From contig JAISBC010000051.1 of assembly GCA_031266385.1 (NCBI GenBank), positions 1-5,748 on the forward strand: 5,748 nt of DNA, read 5' to 3'. The notes under the pieces are model-generated. The model had not been told where the DNA came from. It made no database searches and saw only the letters and a program-made list of their open reading frames with translations. The translations under genes and the position numbers were made by a program. Source of the DNA: Holosporales bacterium. Lineage in GTDB: Bacteria; Pseudomonadota; Alphaproteobacteria; RUG11792. Below are positions 1 through 5,722 of the stretch, piece after piece. The number at the start of each line of letters is the position of its first letter. The first letter of the stretch is position 1.

Positions 1-169
1 TCGTAGTCCGAAGCTGATGGAGTTCTGGAGTCATTTTGGGGGTAAAATTGGCAAAAATAGCTGTTTTGGGAGAATCATAAAGTCCGCATGTAAATCTCGA
101 AAGCCTTAAGAACCAACGGCTTCAGAGCCATTTCACAAATTCTGCGGAGCTTAGTTTAACAGCGATACT

Positions 170-263
170 TGGCGGAGAGAGGGGGATTCGAACCCCCGAT
201 ACGGGTTTACGCCCGTATGACGGTTTAGCAAACCGTTGCCTTCAGCCTCTCGGCCATCTCTCC
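170..263 (-). tRNA. tRNA-Ser (anticodon GCU), CCA end encoded
   Basis: This is a class II tRNA read on the minus strand. The 7-base acceptor arms are GGAGAGA (257-263) and TCTCTCC (174-180). The anticodon arm ACGGT/ACCGT closes the loop TTGCTAA, giving anticodon GCU, which reads the serine codons AGC and AGU. A long variable arm with an ACGGG/CCCGT stem follows, as expected for tRNA-Ser. The T arm is GGGGG-TTCGAAT-CCCCC (181-197). The discriminator base is G (173), as usual for serine tRNAs, and the next three bases (172-170) encode CCA. The gene starts 35 bases after the pgi stop on the same strand, so it may be cotranscribed with the pdh-pgi block or use a promoter inside pgi. I see no clear hairpin-plus-T-run terminator after it. 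Confidence 0.97.
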
Positions 264-298
264 CCTCCCTCTTCATCTCGGATGCTAACATTTGCCGA

Positions 299-1498
299 CT
301 ATCTGTGCAAGCCAAAATCAGTTGTTAGCCCGCTCAGTGCCTGGGTTTTCGACTTCTCGACGGCCGGTTGGTCGAACGGATTCACCCCGGCGAGGGCCGC
401 AATCCCCAATACTTCAATGACATTTCTCATCATCATTCGTCCCATCGACCGTTCTTCCCCTAGGCGATCGAGGTCGATTATCCTGACGAAGCCTTTATCG
501 CGGAGAGCTTCCGAGGTAGCCATCATATGGCTCCTCATCAGTCGATGGATGTCATGCCCGATGAGGTTCGAAATTGTTCCGGGTACAGTCTTTAATCTGC
601 CATCTGATATTTTCGGGGATCGCGCAGGAGCCTCCCTAATACCAATCAATGTAAACATTTTATTCGCGGGGCCGGCCAGGTATAGCTGAAGCTGGGAATG
701 TTGATCGACCGTCCCGATGGCTCGAACCAGAGTAATCCCAAAGTCTTCCCGCTTTCCGAGGCTCTCTCCAACGAGCTGACCATACCATTTCCCGTAATCC
801 TCGAGAATATCGGAATAGACCATCAAAACGTGTTGATCTACTTTACCTCCGGAGAATTCTTTAAACATTTTCTGTATATCGAGCATCAGAGGGCAATCCT
901 CGGGAGGTGTGCTATCCTCTATCTCTCTCAATACCTCAATGGCACCAGCCCTAAATTTATCGATATCCCAGCCTTCTAGGAGGGCCGGAAGAAGCCCAAC
1001 CACCGAGAACACTGAAAACCTTCCCCCTATTTCTTTATCGTGATCTATTATTTCCATCCCCAACGAGTCGGAAAGTATTCTGAGATCGTTATCCTCAGAA
1101 GATTCTGTTATCGATATCGCTCTCCGTCTGAAATCAAAATTTGGCCACAATTCTATGAGGGTAAGAAATAGCATGAGAGTCTCGGTCGTCCGGCCCGATT
1201 TGGAAATCACGATAATTCCAGTCGAGATGGGATCGAGATTGTTTATCGCATTCATGAAGGTGAGGGTATCAACGTTCTCGAGGAAGATTACTCTCGGATT
1301 GTTTCCGCGGATGGCCGCCGCCAGATTGACGAGACACTTGCCACCCAGGCTCGATCCACCCGTTCCAATGACCACGATTTTTTCACATTCCCTGAATTTA
1401 CGAGCAATTTCCGATATGAATCTAGTATCATCATATAGTACCCGGAAGATCCGAAGATCTTGGATTTGCCTTTTTAGGCTATCGAGGATGCTGACCAT
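299..1498 (-). CDS. pgi: Glucose-6-phosphate isomerase (short alphaproteobacterial-type)
   Basis: Cytoplasmic enzyme interconverting glucose-6-phosphate and fructose-6-phosphate in glycolysis and gluconeogenesis. The 399-residue product has two SIS-type sugar-phosphate domains. Visible motifs are VIGTGGSSLGGK (43-54), the phosphate loop SKSGRTTET (99-107), IGGRFS with the conserved Arg at 160, ESLGK with the presumed catalytic Glu245, DQHSQLQL with His267, and the C-terminal FDQPAVEKSK (375-384), whose Lys384 matches the conserved active-site lysine. It is shorter than the 450-550 residues of typical bacterial and eukaryotic enzymes, with only about 42 residues before the first glycine-rich motif. 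That fits the compact alphaproteobacterial form, and no core motif is lost. Small deviations are Arg103 where Gly is commoner and Ala379 where the family signature has Gly. The ATG lies directly after the pdhC stop; GGGA inside the end of pdhC, about 7 bases upstream, is a possible ribosome site, so translation is probably coupled. Confidence 0.93.
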   Translation of the reverse strand: MVSILDSLKRQIQDLRIFRVLYDDTRFISEIARKFRECEKIVVIGTGGSSLGGKCLVNLAAAIRGNNPRVIFLENVDTLTFMNAINNLDPISTGIIVISKSGRTTETLMLFLTLIELWPNFDFRRRAISITESSEDNDLRILSDSLGMEIIDHDKEIGGRFSVFSVVGLLPALLEGWDIDKFRAGAIEVLREIEDSTPPEDCPLMLDIQKMFKEFSGGKVDQHVLMVYSDILEDYGKWYGQLVGESLGKREDFGITLVRAIGTVDQHSQLQLYLAGPANKMFTLIGIREAPARSPKISDGRLKTVPGTISNLIGHDIHRLMRSHMMATSEALRDKGFVRIIDLDRLGEERSMGRMMMRNVIEVLGIAALAGVNPFDQPAVEKSKTQALSGLTTDFGLHR

Positions 1499-2746
1499 CT
1501 AGTTTCCCAATTTTGAGTCGACGACAAGCCAGACGGGATCGGATAGTATCCTTTGAAGCTCGACCAAGAATCGTGCCGCCGCCTTCCCGTCGATCACCCT
1601 GTGATCGATGGCATATCCTATCTTCATAATCATCGCCCTCTTCAGGTTATCATCCTCATCGAAGACTGGGGTCTTTGTCGCGGGACCGATCGACAGTATG
1701 CCGGCCTGAGGAGCGTTAATTATCGAGTAAAATGAATCGATATCAAACATCCCGAGATTAGAGATCGTTATCGAACCTCCTGCCAGACGGGAGGCGGATA
1801 TCTCACCGTTCCTCACCATTTTAACTACCTCTTTGAGTTCATTCGATATGGTAGCTATCCCCTTCTGATCAGCCCCATGAATGACCGGAGTATACAATCC
1901 CGCCTCTGACGCGACGGCCACTGACACATCAACCGAAGAAAATCTCCTGATTCTAGAGCCTTCCACGTAAGCAACATTGATATCCATATTGGCTCTGATG
2001 GCCAGCCCGACGGCTTTAATGAGAAAATCGGTGACTGTCAGTTTTAGGTTACGGGCGGAATTGATCTTCTGCCTCAAGGTAAGGAGATCCGTTACATCAA
2101 CCGAGATCATCATGTAAAAATGTGGGCACTCGTTTTTGGTGGCGGTGAGTTTATCGGCGATGGTCTTCATGACTCCCGGAAGAGGTTCATCGATGAATGG
2201 GGCTCCCGGATCTGGAGCGGAGGATTTGACCGTTTTGGAGGCTCCATCGATCTTAGCCAAAACATCATTTTTAATAATCCTACCGCCCGGTCCAGATCCC
2301 TTCATTTCGTGTAAATCGATTCCATTTATCTCGGCGATTCGTCGGGCGAGGGGAGTCGCAAAGATCCTATCTTCGCTGGGAGTTAAAGGAAATGGCTCAT
2401 CGATCTGAGAATCCTTGTTACTTGGGGGATCAGAGTCTGGAGCTGTTTTTTCCTCCTTTTTCGACAGATTTTCGATGGTCATCAGGATGTCCGCATCTGT
2501 ATCCTCCGCAAGTCGGATGACGGCGACGGGAGTTTTGACGAGGACTCCCCTCGTCCCCGCGGCAACGAGGATCTTCGCGAGGATTCCATTAGATCTCGAT
2601 TCAATCTCCATCGAAGCTTTATCGGTTTCGATTTCCGCTAGCACATCCCCAACTGAGATGCTTTCCCCCTCCCGGTGATACCATTTGATCAGATTGCCCT
2701 TCACCATCGTCGGGCTTAGGGCCGGCATTTCAATTATTATGGGCAT
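1499..2746 (-). CDS. pdhC: Pyruvate dehydrogenase E2, dihydrolipoyl acetyltransferase
   Basis: E2 core of the pyruvate dehydrogenase complex. It takes the acetyl group made by E1 on a swinging lipoyl arm and transfers it to CoA. Domain order in the 415 residues: one lipoyl domain (about 1-80) with the lipoylated lysine in ETDKA (Lys43); an acidic, Ser/Asp/Pro-rich linker (about 92-125); a peripheral-subunit binding domain (about 128-165, with ATPLARRIAEINGID and GSGPGGRIIKNDV); a second linker; and the acyltransferase domain (about 190-415) ending in the catalytic DHRVIDG motif (381-387; His382 and Asp386). It has one lipoyl domain rather than two or three. The linkers are less Ala/Pro-rich than in many E2s. 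It starts 20 bases after pdhB, and a GGTGAG ribosome site (2753-2758) six bases upstream supports the ATG. A branched-chain or 2-oxoglutarate E2 is unlikely given the neighbouring PDH-type E1 genes and the MPALSPTM start. Confidence 0.95.
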   Translation of the reverse strand: MPIIIEMPALSPTMVKGNLIKWYHREGESISVGDVLAEIETDKASMEIESRSNGILAKILVAAGTRGVLVKTPVAVIRLAEDTDADILMTIENLSKKEEKTAPDSDPPSNKDSQIDEPFPLTPSEDRIFATPLARRIAEINGIDLHEMKGSGPGGRIIKNDVLAKIDGASKTVKSSAPDPGAPFIDEPLPGVMKTIADKLTATKNECPHFYMMISVDVTDLLTLRQKINSARNLKLTVTDFLIKAVGLAIRANMDINVAYVEGSRIRRFSSVDVSVAVASEAGLYTPVIHGADQKGIATISNELKEVVKMVRNGEISASRLAGGSITISNLGMFDIDSFYSIINAPQAGILSIGPATKTPVFDEDDNLKRAMIMKIGYAIDHRVIDGKAAARFLVELQRILSDPVWLVVDSKLGN

Positions 2747-2752
2747 AACACA

Positions 2753-2758
2753 CTCACC
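2753..2758 (-). promoter_or_regulatory. Ribosome binding site of pdhC
   Basis: GGTGAG on the minus strand, six bases before the ATG, in the 20-base gap between pdhB and pdhC. It supports the chosen E2 start, which also places the lipoyl domain at the very N-terminus (MPIIIEMPALSPTM). Confidence 0.7.
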
Positions 2759-2766
2759 ATTTTCTC

Positions 2767-3753
2767 CTACCTAATCTGACCACAAAGCTTCCTGGCCGTC
2801 CGCACAATTTTTTCGACCGTGGGCAGGGCTGCTTTCTCTAAATTCGGGGCATAAGGAATTGGTGCATCGGCCGAGCAAATTCTGGCGGGATCTGCATCGA
2901 GGTAACCAAACGCCTTTTCACAGACTATCGAGATTATCTCGGATCCGATGCCGCATACAGGCCATCCTTCTTCTATGCTAATAATCCGTCCAGTCTTTTG
3001 GATCGATTTTATTATGGTCGAGCTATCGATCGGTCTGAGACTAATAAGATTTATGATTTCGGCGGAGATTCCATGCTCAGCCTGGAGAATTTCCGCGGTC
3101 TTGACGGCATGTTCGACTCCGATCGAAAAGGTCGCCAGGGTAATATCAGTTCCTTCACGAACGATACAGGCCTGGTCGAGAGGCATCACCTCTATCTTCG
3201 GGGGAATTGGAAATTCCTTGGAATATAGTAATTCGTGCTCCAGGAAGATGACTGGGCTATCATTTCGTATAGCGGCCTTTAAAAGCCATTTCGCTTCGGA
3301 TGAGGTATATGGGGCTACGACCCGAAGGCCAGGGACATGAGCATACCAGCTGGCAAAGCATTGTGAATGCTGAGCGGCTACTCCCCTGGGTACTCCATTT
3401 GGCCCCCTGAAAACGATGGGGCATCGAACATTACCACCCGACATGAACAATGTCTTAGCCGCTGTGTTCACAATATGATCGATAGCTTGCATCGCGAAAT
3501 TGAAGGTCATAAACTCGATGATTGGCCTCAGGCCAGACATGGAAGCCCCAACTCCAAGCCCGGTGAATCCGTGCTCGGTGATGGGGGAATCGATTACTCT
3601 GCTCTCACCAAATTCCCTTAACAGTCCTCGGCTGACTTTATAGGCTCCCTCGAATCGGCCGACATCTTCTCCCAGCAAGAAGATGCTCGAATCTCGGCGC
3701 ATTTCCTCCGCCATCGCATCACGAATGGCCTGTCTAACCGAAGTTTTTATCAT
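2767..3753 (-). CDS. pdhB: Pyruvate dehydrogenase E1 component, beta subunit
   Basis: Beta half of the thiamine-diphosphate-dependent, alpha2beta2-type E1 that decarboxylates pyruvate and acetylates the E2 lipoyl group. The 328-residue protein has the transketolase-like pyrimidine-binding domain first, with GEDVGRFEGAYKV (28-40) and DSPITEHGF (55-63). Glu60 there is the conserved residue expected to activate the cofactor's aminopyrimidine. Next come EFMTFNFAMQAID (80-92), FRGPNG (115-120) and AAQHSQ with His129. The C-terminal transketolase domain follows (about 195-328), with ISLRPID and the EEG motif (261-263). There is no lipoyl domain at the N-terminus, although many alphaproteobacterial E1 beta proteins carry one; the start is fixed by the enzyme core, so this is not a mis-called start. 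Its ATG overlaps the pdhA stop by four bases (ATGA) and lacks a strong ribosome site, so translation is probably coupled to pdhA. Confidence 0.95.
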   Translation of the reverse strand: MIKTSVRQAIRDAMAEEMRRDSSIFLLGEDVGRFEGAYKVSRGLLREFGESRVIDSPITEHGFTGLGVGASMSGLRPIIEFMTFNFAMQAIDHIVNTAAKTLFMSGGNVRCPIVFRGPNGVPRGVAAQHSQCFASWYAHVPGLRVVAPYTSSEAKWLLKAAIRNDSPVIFLEHELLYSKEFPIPPKIEVMPLDQACIVREGTDITLATFSIGVEHAVKTAEILQAEHGISAEIINLISLRPIDSSTIIKSIQKTGRIISIEEGWPVCGIGSEIISIVCEKAFGYLDADPARICSADAPIPYAPNLEKAALPTVEKIVRTARKLCGQIR

Positions 3754-4706
3754 ATCAGGATGTCCGATCTCAAATTTTCTTCCTTCGGGAATTGAGAATC
3801 GATCGCAAATTTTGCGGCGATTTCCATTTTTTCTACTGCATCGTCATTGATCGTCTCCAAAATCTTCATGCTGAGGCCATAATCTTTCTGTAGAACATTT
3901 CCATAATTATCGATCGGATCGCGAGATTTGCGGACGGTCTCGACTTCTGAGCGCGTCCGATAAGTCCCTGGATCAGACATCGAATGCCCCTTATAGCGAT
4001 AGGTATCGATATTTAGGATCACTGGTTCAGACCTCTCTCTAACCTGATTCGTTGCCTCCCTGGATTTTTGGATGATCTCGAGCAGGTTCATCCCATCACT
4101 GCAGATCGTCCGAATACCGAAGGGATCTCCGCGCTTTTTTAGCGAATTTCTGACGGTTGATCTCTCTGCTGAGGTGGCGAGGGCATATCGATTATTCTCG
4201 AGGATATAGAGGGCCGGCAATTTCCAGAGGGCGGCCATGTTGAAGGATTCATAGACCTGCCCCTGATTGGCGGCCCCATCCCCGAAAAATGTGAAGGAAA
4301 TCCCGCCGTCAGATTTGTATTTATGGGCGAAGGCGAGGCCCGTCCCGATGGAAACCTGAGCCCCAACGATTCCGTTTCCTCCGTAAAAATTCCTCAGACG
4401 GTTATAGAGGTGCATCGAGCCGCCTTTCCCTTTGGAACATCCAGTGATTTTACCACATAGCTCGGCCATGACATACCTCGGCTCGACACCGAGGGCCAAA
4501 AGATGTCCATGATCCCGGTAGCTCGTAATGACCGAGTCTGTCGATGTAAAATTCTGAGAAATCCCGACGATGACGGCTTCCTGACCTGTATATAGGTGAC
4601 AAAATCCGAAGATATGTCCCTGTGTATAAAGCTCGGCCGCCTTCTCCTCGAACATTCGAATCTCGACCATCTTACGATACAGATCCAAAGCCTCTTCCGT
4701 CCGCAC
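3750..4706 (-). CDS. pdhA: Pyruvate dehydrogenase E1 component, alpha subunit
   Basis: Alpha half of pyruvate dehydrogenase E1, binding the diphosphate end of thiamine diphosphate through magnesium. The 318-residue product shows FEEKAAELY and GFCHLYTGQEA near the N-terminus, TSYRDHGH (61-68), KGKGGSMH (92-99), and the classic thiamine motif starting GDGAANQG (142-149) and closing with ENN (170-172). YRYKGHSMSDPGTYRTR (236-252) corresponds to the active-site loop that is phosphorylated in mitochondrial E1 alpha. The start codon is GTG (4704-4706), with an in-frame TAA two codons upstream, so the gene cannot extend further. The first ATG would fall at residue 13, inside the conserved first helix, which makes GTG the better choice. 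No clear ribosome site precedes it. It is the first gene of the block and overlaps pdhB by four bases. The PDH neighbours and the SMSDP loop favour pyruvate over branched-chain or acetoin substrates. Confidence 0.95.
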   Translation of the reverse strand: MRTEEALDLYRKMVEIRMFEEKAAELYTQGHIFGFCHLYTGQEAVIVGISQNFTSTDSVITSYRDHGHLLALGVEPRYVMAELCGKITGCSKGKGGSMHLYNRLRNFYGGNGIVGAQVSIGTGLAFAHKYKSDGGISFTFFGDGAANQGQVYESFNMAALWKLPALYILENNRYALATSAERSTVRNSLKKRGDPFGIRTICSDGMNLLEIIQKSREATNQVRERSEPVILNIDTYRYKGHSMSDPGTYRTRSEVETVRKSRDPIDNYGNVLQKDYGLSMKILETINDDAVEKMEIAAKFAIDSQFPKEENLRSDILI

Positions 4707-4739
4707 TAGTTATTCAATTAAAAATCATAGACTGACGAG

Positions 4740-4769
4740 ATTGTAGCATTTGCTAACCATCTTTGGCAA
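4740..4769 (-). promoter_or_regulatory. Probable sigma-70-type promoter of the pdhABC-pgi block
   Basis: On the minus strand, TTGCCA (-35, 4764-4769) is followed by an 18-base spacer and TACAAT (-10, 4740-4745); each hexamer matches the consensus at five of six positions. The predicted start, near 4733, leaves a leader of about 25-30 bases before the GTG of pdhA. The prediction is from pattern only. Confidence 0.6.
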
Positions 4770-4790
4770 TTCGAGGAAGAGTTTTGTTTG

Positions 4791-4802
4791 AGTTCATGAA
4801 CT
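4791..4802. repeat. 12-base perfect palindrome upstream of the pdh promoter
   Basis: AGTTCATGAACT equals its own reverse complement. It lies about 22 bases beyond the -35 element of the probable pdh promoter, a position where an activator or repressor dimer could bind. No known operator consensus was recognised, so a regulatory role is inferred from position and symmetry only. Confidence 0.4.
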
Positions 4803-4897
4803 TTGAGACTAAAGAGTCCATACCTCCAGAACTCTACCAACATACTCCATACGAAAAACCATGATGTGTTCTATACGTATTATATCTTCTCACTTTC

Positions 4898-4927
4898 TTG
4901 AGTATGCTCTGAAGAATTCCATATAAC
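4898..4927 (+). promoter_or_regulatory. Candidate plus-strand promoter for smr
   Basis: TTGAGT (4898-4903) and TATAAC (4922-4927) are separated by 18 bases; the -10 hexamer matches the consensus at five of six positions and the -35 at four of six. A start near 4934 would give an smr leader of about 180 bases. A second, weaker pair lies just downstream (TTGCGA 4941-4946 and TACTAT 4964-4969, spacer 17). Both are pattern matches in AT-rich DNA. Confidence 0.35.
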
Positions 4928-5115
4928 AGCACGAGACCTCTTGCGATCTAGGGGTAAAAATACTACTATATCCGATGGTTGGTTGCCTTGCGATTCTTTG
5001 GCAGAGGCTGTCGTTAAAATGGTCAGGACAGAAATGTAGCAGCCACAGCGAGCATCCTCTGGGTATTGGATCATCAAGAGCAACCAACTGGATCTCGTTT
5101 TCTTGGCTGGGGAGT

Positions 5116-5610
5116 ATGGCTATCATCAAGGACATCGATGTATGGCGCGAGTATACGAAGACCGTAAAAAAGCTCGCCAGCGATGAGGTGGTAGTTCCCA
5201 ATCGAAGACCTATACAACCAAAAGTAAGGAGAAGTGTCGATCGATTCATTCAGGGATATCTTGAATCGTCGACTGGACTATCATCCGGGCAAGATATGGC
5301 CCCCGCTCACCTTCGGGTCTTAAAATTGAGTAGGAAGGAACGGAGAAATTTTGAAGAGGAGGCTACGATCGATCTCCACGGTTGCAACCGGAACATTTCA
5401 TCACTCCTGATGATTTTTTGCCTAGAATGCATCGAGAAAAAGCTAAGAAATATTGTGATCATCAGCGGGAAAGGAGAAGGAATCCTCAAAAATGCCGTAT
5501 CGGAATGGTTACTTTCGACGCCCGATATCGTCATTGGATATTTCGAGATCCGAGATGAATCGGGATCTAGCGGCGCATTCGGAGTAAAACTACGAAACAT
5601 CAGAATTTAA
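5116..5610 (+). CDS. Smr (small MutS-related) domain protein
   Basis: A 164-residue cytoplasmic protein with a C-terminal Smr domain. Smr domains bind and often nick nucleic acids, either as the tail of MutS2 or alone as here; the biological role of this stand-alone alphaproteobacterial type is not well established. The N-terminal about 75 residues form a basic linker opening with DIDVWREYTKTVKKL, a conserved-looking start in this group. The Smr domain (about 80-164) shows IDLHG (85-89), ISGKG (116-120, at the usual HGKG position) and SGAFGVKL (152-159). The start is uncertain. The frame is open back to an ATG at 4975, which would add 47 residues with no recognisable similarity and no ribosome site. 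I chose 5116 because the conserved start follows it directly, although the GGGGAG just upstream (5109-5114) leaves only one base before ATG, closer than usual. The gene is divergent from the pdh block. Confidence 0.85.
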   Translation: MAIIKDIDVWREYTKTVKKLASDEVVVPNRRPIQPKVRRSVDRFIQGYLESSTGLSSGQDMAPAHLRVLKLSRKERRNFEEEATIDLHGCNRNISSLLMIFCLECIEKKLRNIVIISGKGEGILKNAVSEWLLSTPDIVIGYFEIRDESGSSGAFGVKLRNIRI

Positions 5611-5636
5611 GATTACCTCAGGATTTTTGATTTTTT

Positions 5637-5664
5637 GGTTTATATAAACCTCTCCGGTTTACCG
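5637..5664. repeat. Operator-like cluster of GGTTTA half-sites
   Basis: GGTTTATATAAACC (5637-5650) is a perfect 14-base palindrome made of GGTTTA and its reverse complement. A third copy of GGTTTA follows at 5656-5661, inside CGGT-TT-ACCG (5655-5664). The cluster is 27 bases after the smr stop and about 60 bases before the next gene. Its stems are AT-rich and no T-run follows the cluster directly, so it does not look like an intrinsic terminator. It resembles a repressor or activator site for the downstream gene, though no family could be named. Confidence 0.4.
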
Positions 5665-5684
5665 AAATTTAAATACCAATGATA

Positions 5685-5690
5685 TATGAT
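5685..5690 (+). promoter_or_regulatory. Possible -10 element for the gene at the right edge
   Basis: TATGAT matches the -10 consensus at five of six positions and lies about 33 bases before the ATG at 5723. No good -35 hexamer sits at the usual distance; TTTACC at 5658-5663 would leave a 21-base spacer. This is weak, and would be consistent with an activator-dependent promoter or with chance in AT-rich DNA. Confidence 0.2.
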
Positions 5691-5705
5691 GATTATAGGA
5701 ATATT

Positions 5706-5713
5706 GGGGAGGA
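5706..5713 (+). promoter_or_regulatory. Strong ribosome binding site for the right-edge gene
   Basis: GGGGAGGA lies nine bases before the ATG at 5723. It is the best Shine-Dalgarno sequence in the window and is the main support for a gene beginning there. Confidence 0.65.
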
Positions 5714-5722
5714 TATATTTTT

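Larger units (their letters stand above)
4707..5115. other. Divergent intergenic region between pdhA and smr (409 bases)
   Basis: No gene in this stretch can be called with confidence. The left part (about 4707-4930) is AT-rich and holds the pdh promoter, a 12-base palindrome (4791-4802), a small hairpin GACT-AAAG-AGTC (4807-4818) and two copies of TCCATAC (4817-4823 and 4846-4852). From about 4930 to 5115 the composition is closer to coding sequence. All three plus frames contain short open runs, and a longer open frame runs in phase into smr from an ATG at 4975. None of these has a ribosome site or a recognisable motif. It may be a decayed gene, a long smr leader, or chance. Confidence 0.6.

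Noticed and set aside
20..30. GAGTTCTGGAG at 20-30, repeated inverted at 4824-4834, as possible ends of a mobile element
   Set aside because: Eleven-base matches are expected several times by chance in this length, the match does not extend, and the enclosed DNA is core metabolism without a transposase.
1..34. Minus-strand ATG at 34 with 11 codons to the left edge
   Set aside because: The upstream bases are C-rich with no ribosome site, and the fragment is too short to judge.
2..109. Short plus-strand open frame entering from the left edge and ending in TAA at 107-109
   Set aside because: Only about 35 codons, no recognisable motif, and open frames of this length occur by chance; it could be the tail of a gene outside the window, but nothing shows it.
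85..120. AAGCC/GGCTT inverted repeat downstream of the tRNA, as a terminator
   Set aside because: A five-base stem with a 12-base loop and no T-run is too weak to call.
1499..2746. E2 as a 2-oxoglutarate or branched-chain acyltransferase
   Set aside because: The adjacent PDH-type E1 alpha and beta genes and the MPALSPTM start fit the acetyltransferase.
4139..4366. Minus-strand 75-codon frame inside pdhA
   Set aside because: It lies wholly within the strongly conserved thiamine-binding part of pdhA in another frame, so it is a shadow.
4880..5083. Minus-strand 67-codon frame starting at TTG in the divergent region
   Set aside because: No ribosome site, motif or similarity that I recognise; listed only as part of the uncertain region 4707-5115.
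4890..5249. Minus-strand 119-codon open frame overlapping the start of smr
   Set aside because: It runs antisense to a well-supported smr gene, has no ribosome site or known motif, and is rich in Cys and Ser as shadow frames often are.
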